Shown here one piece after another: positions 33,500 through 41,509 of a DNA stretch of 64,000 bases; positions within the stretch are counted from its first letter, which is position 1; every line of letters begins with the position of its first letter. This DNA comes from an uncultured Flavobacteriaceae bacterium (GTDB lineage Bacteria > Bacteroidota > Bacteroidia > Flavobacteriales > Flavobacteriaceae), in the NCBI GenBank assembly GCA_937929935.1, contig CALFUL010000003.1, positions 1 through 64,000 on the forward strand, in the 5' to 3' direction. The notes beneath the pieces were generated by a model, which ran no database searches, was not told where the DNA came from, and worked only from the letters and a program-made list of their open reading frames with translations. Made by a program: the position numbers and the translations under genes.

Positions 33500-34501
33500 A
33501 TGTTGCAACCTAACCGCAATTTTGACTCGCAAGAATACCGCTATGGGTTTCAGGGGCAAGAAAAAGATAGCGAGCTGAAGGGAGAAGGTAATTCTTTGAA
33601 TTATAAGTACCGTATGCATGATCCAAGAATTGGAAGGTTTTTTGCTGTGGATTTAATGACCGCTAAATATCCTTTTTATAGTCCATATGCATTCAGTGGA
33701 AATAGAGTGATCGATGCAATCGAACTGGAAGGTCTTCAACCTGGCAGTTCAAGACTTGTGAATAAAGTAAAAATAAGAAAGCATAGTGGTGATGTTAAAG
33801 AAAAGATGGATTTAATTTCAGTTGATAGACATGGTAAGGAAAGGACCGAACGTAATGTAACACCTGGTGTTCAAGTATTAAGAGAAGGTGAGATTGGTGG
33901 CGGAGAAATAATGAAAAGAATTACTTATGAACAAATGGATGTTGCATCTGAAAATGGTTTATGGAAGTTTAAAAAGAGAGAATTGTATATAAAAGTTGTA
34001 TTACCAGATATTGGATTTGTATCAAGCCATACTAACAATATAGCCGTTGATGAGGATAATAGTTTTGGAGTAGGTGGAAAAAAACTAAAACCTGGAGAAT
34101 CGACTTCTCAAGATGTACATAACCCTTGGTCTCTTTTTGCCACTGTTAATACCACTCCTTTTACTGGCACACTTTATATCGATGATTATATCCTGAATTC
34201 AGATTCAGAAATTCTAGAGTCTTTGAAAATATTTAGTACTATCAAGAAAGCTTTGAAAGAAAATGCAAATGCAAGAGTTATAATTTACTATCCTTCAGAT
34301 CGAGAAGTTAATAAAAGGTTTAGAGGAGAACATAAATATAAGGTTTTTGATGAAATTTATAAAAATGCACATAGACTCATGGAGCAATATTTTGGAAGGA
34401 AAATACCCTCTGTGAAAAATTCAGATAGAGTAAGGGTCCAAATAACGAATACATCTAAAAAATCCAAAAAAACTGACGAAGCTGTCGAAGAAGAAAAATA
34501 G
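33500..34501 (+). CDS. orphan Rhs core/tip ORF 1 (Rhs-associated core fragment with variable C-terminal tip of unknown activity)
   Basis: MLQPNRNFDSQEYRYGFQGQEKDSELKGEGNSLNYKYRMHDPRIGRFFAVD Rhs core; in-frame stop about 9 codons upstream of the ATG; no YD repeats. Confidence 0.8.
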   Translation: MLQPNRNFDSQEYRYGFQGQEKDSELKGEGNSLNYKYRMHDPRIGRFFAVDLMTAKYPFYSPYAFSGNRVIDAIELEGLQPGSSRLVNKVKIRKHSGDVKEKMDLISVDRHGKERTERNVTPGVQVLREGEIGGGEIMKRITYEQMDVASENGLWKFKKRELYIKVVLPDIGFVSSHTNNIAVDEDNSFGVGGKKLKPGESTSQDVHNPWSLFATVNTTPFTGTLYIDDYILNSDSEILESLKIFSTIKKALKENANARVIIYYPSDREVNKRFRGEHKYKVFDEIYKNAHRLMEQYFGRKIPSVKNSDRVRVQITNTSKKSKKTDEAVEEEK

Positions 34502-34541
34502 TATAAAGCCTTTTGGCATATTATTTGTAAATTATACAATT

Positions 34542-35156
34542 ATGAAAATAACTATGATAATCTTTTTTTTAGTAAGCTTTGTTTGTTTTTCACAAGAGAC
34601 TTCAGTTGGAGCAGATTACTTTTCATTTGAGAATGTTGAATATATAGTCGTGGATGAGCAGAAAAATGAAAATGTTTTTTATCAAAGAGTTTATTCCAAT
34701 AAGTTCATTAATCAAAACAAAGATTTGCTTAAGGAAGGAATGGCAGAAATTTTAGGAGATTTTTCGTTTTCAGACGATAGTTTTGAATATTCTTATTTTA
34801 TAAAAACAATTTTACGCTATGATAATGATTCTTTTGATAAAGAACTATTGGTAAATCTAGACACATCAAAATTAATACCCAAGGATGAATTCCTTTCAGA
34901 ATATGATTATATTGAGCAAGTTGAATGTAATTCTTCGATTGAACTAGCTAAGCTAGAAAATTCTTTAAATTTGATCCGATATGATGATTATGCTATGGTT
35001 ATAGATGCCAATTGTAATGATATTATTTTTCACGAATTTAATTTTACTTGGAAGTATAAGTTACATTTGAGTAAGGACAAATCAAGACTTTTATTGAATT
35101 GCAATAATGACTATTTATATATTTGGAACTTACCTAACGAAAGTACTCAAAATTGA
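34542..35156 (+). CDS. hypothetical protein with signal peptide, candidate partner of Rhs tip 1
   Basis: ORF 40 bp downstream on the same strand; MKITMIIFFLVSFVCFSQ signal peptide; role inferred from position only. Confidence 0.45.
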   Translation: MKITMIIFFLVSFVCFSQETSVGADYFSFENVEYIVVDEQKNENVFYQRVYSNKFINQNKDLLKEGMAEILGDFSFSDDSFEYSYFIKTILRYDNDSFDKELLVNLDTSKLIPKDEFLSEYDYIEQVECNSSIELAKLENSLNLIRYDDYAMVIDANCNDIIFHEFNFTWKYKLHLSKDKSRLLLNCNNDYLYIWNLPNESTQN

Positions 35157-35313
35157 AAAGGGTTATAATTTATAATGGTTGTATATTTTAAAAATAAAGT
35201 GAAAAAGAGAATTCAAAAGTTGAGCGTTAAATTCACTTTATTGACTGCATAGTAGCAAGCATTTATCTCTATGTTACTGGCGGTATTTCCTTTTCATTTA
35301 TTTCTTATAAAAT

Positions 35314-36360
35314 TCAAAAAACCTCTAACTGATTATGCACTTTTTCAATTTCTTTGTCTAGATATGGTTGGGCGAAATGCACATAGCGGTAGAAAGAATT
35401 ACTATTTGTACTATGTCCGCTAATATTACGAACCAAATGTTCAGGCATACCCAAAATGAGCATTGTAGTTATTGCTGTGCGGCGCATCATATGTGAACTC
35501 ATTTTATCGCAAAAACGAATGCCATTAGTATTGTTTTTTGGGTTAATTTTTATTGATTTGCCATGACGTTCTCGAACTAAATCAATAGGTTGCGTAAAAT
35601 TTGCTTTTTCACCAATACACTTCAATTTTTTATTAAAACTAGAAATGCTGATAGGTGTAAATAACATTTTTTTTGCATTTGTTCTATGAGTCTTTTTTAT
35701 GATTTCAACCGCATAAGTCGGTAACTTTATGGTACTAAGAGTTTTTGTTTTTTTACTTTTTATGGTCAAATAGTATGAACCATTTAGTTTTTGAATGTTT
35801 CTATTTGTCAATCTAAAAATATCTGAAAAACGAAGGCCGGTACTACAGCCAAATACAAAGATGTCTTTTACTCTTTTCTCACTCATTGTCAGCTTGGTGT
35901 CAAAATTTTGGTCGTGAATTAAAAACTTTAGTTGACTTGGGTTTAAAACCAGCACTTCAATTGACTCTTTTCGAACATAAAAGAGTTTATAAAATACACC
36001 CACATCAATATTTTTATCATGCCTTAGGTAAAGAAAAAATGTGCGTATTTGTTTTAATGTATTGCCTACATAATTATCATAGCAACCATTTTTGTACATG
36101 AATTGTGTAAATTTTCGATAGAACTTTTTCCAGTAATTCTTTTCAGAGGTCAGTTCTCTTTGGGTCATTTTTCGAACATCACAAATGCGTAATTCAAATT
36201 CATTAGTTTCAGAAAACCGCACTAAATTTTTTAATGCATAAGTATAGTTGTCAATCGTACCTGAAGCTAAACGGCTACCATCTTTTTTTAAGCGTTTACC
36301 CGTTTTAGACTCTGAAATAAATTGTTCAAATAGCGGCACCAATGGTCTTGTTTTTTTCAT
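35314..36360 (-). CDS. tyrosine recombinase/integrase
   Basis: Catalytic pattern GCSTGLRFSDI, HMMRRTAIT, GHSTNSNSFYRYVHF; N-terminal SAM-like domain; start trimmed to ATG at 36360. Confidence 0.85.
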   Translation of the reverse strand: MKKTRPLVPLFEQFISESKTGKRLKKDGSRLASGTIDNYTYALKNLVRFSETNEFELRICDVRKMTQRELTSEKNYWKKFYRKFTQFMYKNGCYDNYVGNTLKQIRTFFLYLRHDKNIDVGVFYKLFYVRKESIEVLVLNPSQLKFLIHDQNFDTKLTMSEKRVKDIFVFGCSTGLRFSDIFRLTNRNIQKLNGSYYLTIKSKKTKTLSTIKLPTYAVEIIKKTHRTNAKKMLFTPISISSFNKKLKCIGEKANFTQPIDLVRERHGKSIKINPKNNTNGIRFCDKMSSHMMRRTAITTMLILGMPEHLVRNISGHSTNSNSFYRYVHFAQPYLDKEIEKVHNQLEVF

Positions 36361-36469
36361 AATCAGTTTTTGGTTCTGGGTAAAATACAAAAACCATTGC
36401 TTTCGCAATGGTTAAGTCATTTTTATGTGATATGGTCTTACCTATAGGGTTAAGCCAACGATTGTAAGA

Positions 36470-37057
36470 CTAACGATTCTTACTTTTCCATTCTTCTAGC
36501 ATTTTTATAAATTCTTTTGTACTATTCTTTTTTACACTTTCAGGCATACGCCAATTCTTAACATTTTGAGGTTCATCTGTCTGAATTATCAATTCGTCCA
36601 AAAATTCTTTAAAAGAACTATTTATTTTGATTAAGTTTTCATTTTTGGCTTCATGATGAAAGTAGTAAATTTCACCATACTTATCAGCATTCAAACAAAT
36701 GCAAATTAAATCCCCAGATTCACCATCGCAAAATGGGATAAAACCATAAGGTATTTGCTGTTCATGCACAGCTAACAATTTTTGAATGGACTGTTTTGAT
36801 TCTACATTGAAAGAATAAAAATAATCAACAGTTAAATTTCCATCTATGAAACTACTTATTCTATTTTTCACTGACTTCTTAACTAATTTATTAAATGAAA
36901 AAGGAGCATACTTAATAATGAAATTTCTAAAAAAATCAGGAAATAATACATCATTTGATTTCTCAAAAAAGACAATATCAGATTCTAGGTTTTTTTCCTC
37001 ATCTAAGTAATCTCTTATACCTCCTAAATTCTTGAATATTTTTTCGACTTCTTTCAT
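36470..37057 (-). CDS. SUKH (SMI1/KNR4)-like immunity protein
   Basis: IPYGFIPFCDGESGDLICICLNADKYGEIYYFHHE matches the SUKH signature; 2 bp downstream of the Rhs nuclease tip ORF. Confidence 0.75.
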   Translation of the reverse strand: MKEVEKIFKNLGGIRDYLDEEKNLESDIVFFEKSNDVLFPDFFRNFIIKYAPFSFNKLVKKSVKNRISSFIDGNLTVDYFYSFNVESKQSIQKLLAVHEQQIPYGFIPFCDGESGDLICICLNADKYGEIYYFHHEAKNENLIKINSSFKEFLDELIIQTDEPQNVKNWRMPESVKKNSTKEFIKMLEEWKSKNR

Positions 37058-37059
37058 CT

Positions 37060-38115
37060 TTATTGATTTCTTAATTGTGAAGCTCCACCAGTGTGAGGTA
37101 TGTTATTCAAAGTAGTAGGTACTAACTGAATTGTCTCACCTCCACTATGATGAGGAGTCAAATTATTTTCTTTTAAGAATGTTTGGGCCTCTTTCTGTGT
37201 TTTAAAACCATAAATTTCTTTCATTTTATTTAGAATTTTACCAGTATCACTGCTTGTACCTTGAAGGCCTGGTATATCAAATTCTGAAACTTTCCATTTA
37301 CTAAAATCGGCTTGACCATTTTTGTATGGAATACCTTCTCCTTTTGTAATTTCCAATACTTCATCGCTAGTAGAATACCAAGTACTATTACCTCTTTCAC
37401 CAGACCACTTTCCATTATTAATGGGTGTATGCTTGACATTAAATTTATAACTAAGTTTGGTCTTAAATAAAATTTTGTATGATTTTAACAATGTTCCAAG
37501 TGCCAACTCACTAGCTGCCAACTCTATGGCTACATCTTTTGAATCACCGGGAGTGCCATATTCACCGTACCAAATTGTTTGCCAAAAACTTCTATCTATG
37601 GGTCTAAGAAAATGTACATTCTTTTTTTCCGTATAAAATTTCCCAGATGCTCTACTTTCGTAATTATTAATGTCAAAATGAGAATAATATATTTCAAAAT
37701 TATAGAAAACAGCTCGATATCTATTCATATCACCATCCTCAATAATTGTTTTTATTTTAGTAACATTTGGAGCAAAAAATAAATCAAGAGTTCCTTTCCC
37801 GAGTCCATATTCATTGTCTGATGCGACATCAATTACAGGTTCCGATGCAGTTTCATAGAAAATTCTAATACGTTCTTCTAAACCATCTAAATCATCAGCA
37901 ATCACGGGTTTGTTTCCTGCAAATTGATAAGGTGTATAGTGTGGATAAGAACTTGTTAAAGGGTCTTCACTAAGAAACTTGCCTAACCTTGCATCATAAA
38001 TTCTAAACCCGTAATCATATTGAACACCTTGCCCTTTTACCTCATCATCTTTCTCTTTACCGTTGAACCCATATCTATACTCTTGGCTATCAAAGTTGCG
38101 GTTTGGTTGCAACAT
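37060..38115 (-). CDS. orphan Rhs core/tip ORF 2 with C-terminal HNH/Endo VII-type nuclease toxin domain
   Basis: MLQPNRNFDSQEYRYGFNGKEKDDEVKGQGVQYDYGFRIYDARLGKFLSEDPL core; C-terminal LTPHHSGGETIQLVPTTLNNIPHTGGAS resembles HNH-family toxin domains. Confidence 0.8.
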   Translation of the reverse strand: MLQPNRNFDSQEYRYGFNGKEKDDEVKGQGVQYDYGFRIYDARLGKFLSEDPLTSSYPHYTPYQFAGNKPVIADDLDGLEERIRIFYETASEPVIDVASDNEYGLGKGTLDLFFAPNVTKIKTIIEDGDMNRYRAVFYNFEIYYSHFDINNYESRASGKFYTEKKNVHFLRPIDRSFWQTIWYGEYGTPGDSKDVAIELAASELALGTLLKSYKILFKTKLSYKFNVKHTPINNGKWSGERGNSTWYSTSDEVLEITKGEGIPYKNGQADFSKWKVSEFDIPGLQGTSSDTGKILNKMKEIYGFKTQKEAQTFLKENNLTPHHSGGETIQLVPTTLNNIPHTGGASQLRNQ

Positions 38116-38159
38116 ACCAAAGGCCTATTGAATGGTGCGTTTTCAAAGAATGCCTTTAA

Positions 38160-38196
38160 CTTAAAAACCACGACCGTTATGGTCGTGGTTTTTAAG
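38160..38196 (-). terminator. perfect 16-bp-arm hairpin between two Rhs cassettes
   Basis: CTTAAAAACCACGACC-GTTAT-GGTCGTGGTTTTTAAG read directly; function as terminator inferred. Confidence 0.65.
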
Positions 38197-38211
38197 CTAA
38201 TTACTATGCCA

Positions 38212-38239
38212 GTAGACACTCGTTACAAACGAGTGCTAG
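38212..38239. repeat. REP-like element: GTAG followed by bulged hairpin
   Basis: GTAG-A-CACTCGT-TACAA-ACGAGTG-CTAGC; 7-bp perfect stem extended by TAG/CTA with a bulged A. Confidence 0.5.
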
Positions 38240-38251
38240 CGGGTGGATAAT

Positions 38252-38725
38252 CTATTCTATTCCTAGATCACTTATTATTGAACCTATGTCTAAATCATCA
38301 TTTTGGTCGTCATATAAATAATCGTCATTATTTAATACAATAATCTCAATCTTTGATTTCAACTTATCCACTTCAGATGCTTCAATATCATAAATTCTTA
38401 AAAAATCGGTTAAGATAAGAAAGATAGAATTTATATACGATTTGATACTATCCTTTGAGTAAACTATTTCTTCATAAGGTAACCAAAATCTATAAGTAGT
38501 AAAATTATTTTTTTTATCGAAAATAGGCTCAGATAAAAACGCCTTTTTTACACTTTTGCCAGTAGTTATTTCAATGCACACAAAATCAACATCTGTTTTC
38601 CTATAAATATTTCTAGGTTTAAGAATATCTTCAATAATTAAATCTCTAATCAAATTATCTACTTTATGAGATATTTTAAAACTGAACTTGGGTTCATTAT
38701 ACCAACTACTCATTACTAATTTCAT
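38252..38725 (-). CDS. hypothetical protein, candidate immunity to Rhs tip 3
   Basis: Acidic C-terminus (NNDDYLYDDQNDDLDIG); directly downstream of Rhs ORF 3; role inferred from position. Confidence 0.5.
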   Translation of the reverse strand: MKLVMSSWYNEPKFSFKISHKVDNLIRDLIIEDILKPRNIYRKTDVDFVCIEITTGKSVKKAFLSEPIFDKKNNFTTYRFWLPYEEIVYSKDSIKSYINSIFLILTDFLRIYDIEASEVDKLKSKIEIIVLNNDDYLYDDQNDDLDIGSIISDLGIE

Positions 38726-38733
38726 AATTTCAT

Positions 38734-39717
38734 CTATTCTTTTGGAATGGTTACTCCTGGATGGTTTTGATTCCCTTTCGGAAATTTCCCATTTTTATTA
38801 ACATAATTCTGGACTGCTTTTGTTTCAATTTTTTTCACGTCTAAAGTACTTATATTTTTATTCTCATAAATAACATTACCTGAGACTCTTTTAGTTGGAT
38901 TTTCTTTTATGAGAGTATTTATTTGGCTTTGTAATCGATTAGGCTTGCCCGTTGTTTTTGATAAATCTGTCATATCCGCTTTACCATATTTATAAAGTTT
39001 ACCGTCAATTTTGATTTGATAAACTGCCTGATAGCCAACATAGTTATTATCATTTTTATGCAAAACGGTATAAACCGGGTTTTTAGGCGTAGTGTTTTTG
39101 TATGTGGTACTACTTACTTTTTTACTTAGAACCAGATTTGCAATTACCTCTATCGTCCTCATATCGGTCAATATTTCGGCAGTGTCTTCTAGTTGTTGTA
39201 AGGCAGGGGTCTCAAGATGATAATCAATATTATCGGTAAAATATGCAGCAGTAGGAGAAACTAAATCATTATGAAGATCGTATTGCTTCTGTCCAGTAAA
39301 CATCCAATATGTATTATTGATTATTCCACTTGAGGCATTATAAGCATCAACTCCTAGATTCGGAATTACACTTAAAATGTTATACGAAGCATTATCCAAA
39401 CGTTGCAAAAACGAACCTGAGCCCTTCTTAAATACAGGTTTGTAATCATTTTTTTCAAGGTAAGGAGAAATCTGTTCTTCTAATCCTTCCAACTCAACGA
39501 ATCTTATGACCTTGTTACCAGCAAATTGATATGACGAATACCATGGGTATTGATGTGCCAACGGATCCACCGCAAAGAACCTACCCACTCTCGGGTCATG
39601 CATACGGTACTTATAGTTCACAGAATTACCCTCGCCTTTCAGCTCGCTATCTATCTCTTGCCCTTGAAACCCATAGCGGTATTCTTGAGAATCAAAGTTA
39701 CGGTTTGGTTGCAACAT
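38734..39717 (-). CDS. orphan Rhs core/tip ORF 3 with putative URI/GIY-YIG-like nuclease tip
   Basis: MLQPNRNFDSQEYRYGFQGQEIDSELKGEGNSVNYKYRMHDPRVGRFFAVDPL core; C-terminal YQAVYQIKIDGKLYKYGKADMT...RLQSQINTLIKENPTKRV...VKKIETKAVQNYVNKNGKFPKGNQNHP. Confidence 0.7.
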   Translation of the reverse strand: MLQPNRNFDSQEYRYGFQGQEIDSELKGEGNSVNYKYRMHDPRVGRFFAVDPLAHQYPWYSSYQFAGNKVIRFVELEGLEEQISPYLEKNDYKPVFKKGSGSFLQRLDNASYNILSVIPNLGVDAYNASSGIINNTYWMFTGQKQYDLHNDLVSPTAAYFTDNIDYHLETPALQQLEDTAEILTDMRTIEVIANLVLSKKVSSTTYKNTTPKNPVYTVLHKNDNNYVGYQAVYQIKIDGKLYKYGKADMTDLSKTTGKPNRLQSQINTLIKENPTKRVSGNVIYENKNISTLDVKKIETKAVQNYVNKNGKFPKGNQNHPGVTIPKE

Positions 39718-39761
39718 ACCAAAGGGATAGTAGTAATGTTGAACCCCTAAACCACTACAAT

Positions 39762-40994
39762 CTACACCACAACACCCGTTGATCCATCATTTGTAGTCAT
39801 TTGTAATTCATAAACGAAATCAGGTTTTAAATGTGGTTCGTCACGATGTGAAACAAAGAGAATAGCTGTATTGCTTTCTGTTGAAATTTTGTTGACAAGG
39901 GTAACTAGTAATGCTGCCGAAGCATCATCAAGGGCAGCAGTGGCTTCATCAAGAATCAAAAGCAAGGGTTTTTTTATCATTGCCCGTGCGGTCATTACCA
40001 ACCTTTGTTGGCCCCTTGAAAGCGTACAAAATTGGGTGTCTTTTATTGACCACATACCTATCAATTCTAACCATTTTTTAGCCAGACCTAGCTGCGCTTC
40101 TGAGGGTTTTATATAAAGACCAATAGAATCATTAAGACCAGAAATCAGCATATGTTCTATGGTATGATAGCCTTTAAATTTATCGGTCATTGAAGGTGTG
40201 AAGTACCCAATATGTTTTTTGATGTCCCAAATGCTTTCGCCAGAACCCTTTTTAAATCCGAAGAGGAAAATATCTTGTCCGTATCCTTTTGGGTTTTCCC
40301 CTGTTAGCATAGAAATCAGGGTGGTTTTGCCGCTTCCGTTTTTACCAATAAGCTGCCAAAATTCGCCAACTTTAATTTCCCAGTTGACTGCATTTAGAAT
40401 CGGCTTTTCATTAAACTGAACATTTACATTTTTGAGTTTAATTAGAATTTCTTCTGTATAGCCATTAATGTTTATGGGTTGCGGTATTTTTCCTTTAAAC
40501 ACAATTTCATCCGTAGCATTAAAAAAAGCATCTAGGTTTTGAATTGGCTCTAGTGTTGCATTTTTCAAGAAAAAATAATCGGTCATAAAAGGCAATACAT
40601 CTCTCTTACGGTTTATCAATTGTATAAAGTGTATATGACTGGCTTTTTGAGAAAGTTGCTCAACTAATGTGATTTGAGAGCTCTTATCTAAATTATCAAA
40701 CGGATTATCAAGAATGATACTCAACGCATCACTTTTTAATAAATAATCAAGCAGTGCTTTTTTCTGTTCGCCACTAGACATTGATTTTAGTGTTTGGTTT
40801 CTATTTTGTGCTATTTTTTTAGTGCCATGTTTTTCTTCTTCGTCAATTAAAACTTCTAAAGTGGCTTTTGAAAACAATTGAATACTAGTACCAGTTAAGG
40901 TGGTAAAGGGTGCACTTATTTGACCATTTAAAAGGTTTTGAATGAATTCCTTTTTTTTAGAATTGTTATCGATGAATATAGCCCAATGTTTCAT
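39762..40994 (-). CDS. ABC-type ATP-binding protein with two ATPase halves (ModF-like)
   Basis: GKNGSGKTTLISMLTG, LSRGQQRLVMTARAMIKKPLLLILDEATAALD; first half degenerate. Confidence 0.8.
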   Translation of the reverse strand: MKHWAIFIDNNSKKKEFIQNLLNGQISAPFTTLTGTSIQLFSKATLEVLIDEEEKHGTKKIAQNRNQTLKSMSSGEQKKALLDYLLKSDALSIILDNPFDNLDKSSQITLVEQLSQKASHIHFIQLINRKRDVLPFMTDYFFLKNATLEPIQNLDAFFNATDEIVFKGKIPQPININGYTEEILIKLKNVNVQFNEKPILNAVNWEIKVGEFWQLIGKNGSGKTTLISMLTGENPKGYGQDIFLFGFKKGSGESIWDIKKHIGYFTPSMTDKFKGYHTIEHMLISGLNDSIGLYIKPSEAQLGLAKKWLELIGMWSIKDTQFCTLSRGQQRLVMTARAMIKKPLLLILDEATAALDDASAALLVTLVNKISTESNTAILFVSHRDEPHLKPDFVYELQMTTNDGSTGVVV

Positions 40995-41509
40995 AGATCT
41001 ATTCTATAAATATGAACCCTATTTGAATCATAAACTGTTGTTTTATCGAGATGCATTCCGTTGTTCAGCGCCACTTTTTGCGAACCTAAATTATCAACTT
41101 GAATGATTGATATTAATGATGTTGCATACTTATTTTCACGAGCAAATTCTTTACATTTTTGAGCCGCTTCAGTTGCATAGCCGTTACGCCAAAACTTTGG
41201 TAGTATAGAATACCCAATTTCTAGTTCTTCAACGTCATCAACTGTTTGCACCAATAAGCCGCACTGGCCAATGAATTGTTGGGTATCTTTTTCGATTAAT
41301 ACATTCATACCACCCAAGTTATTCTCATAGCGATGAAAGGCCTTTTTAAACCAATGCTGACATGCTTTTAAAGGGTCTTGGGGTATGCCTTTCCAAAACT
41401 GATTGGCTTCTGGGTTTTGATGAAAGCGCAGCCAAGTATCAAAATCATTTTGTTCAAGTTTTCTGAACTTCAATCGCGCTGATTCTTGACCTTCTAATAA
41501 ATAGTTCAT
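40991..41509 (-). CDS. GNAT family N-acetyltransferase
   Basis: ELEIGYSILPKFWRNGYATEAAQKCKEFA and VALNNGMHLDK. Confidence 0.85.
   Translation of the reverse strand: MNYLLEGQESARLKFRKLEQNDFDTWLRFHQNPEANQFWKGIPQDPLKACQHWFKKAFHRYENNLGGMNVLIEKDTQQFIGQCGLLVQTVDDVEELEIGYSILPKFWRNGYATEAAQKCKEFARENKYATSLISIIQVDNLGSQKVALNNGMHLDKTTVYDSNRVHIYRIDL

Noticed and set aside
33437-33619. 60-aa minus-strand ORF over the start of Rhs ORF 1
   Set aside because: Antisense to the Rhs core; same shadow sequence appears opposite Rhs ORF 3.
37230-37439. 69-aa ORF inside Rhs tip 2 in another frame
   Set aside because: Overlaps the HNH-tip coding frame; no independent support.
39531-39782. Small + strand ORFs 39531-39782 and 39550-39750 (and 38020-38250 +)
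   Set aside because: Antisense to Rhs cores; their mutual similarity simply reflects the repeated Rhs DNA and the REP-like hairpin.
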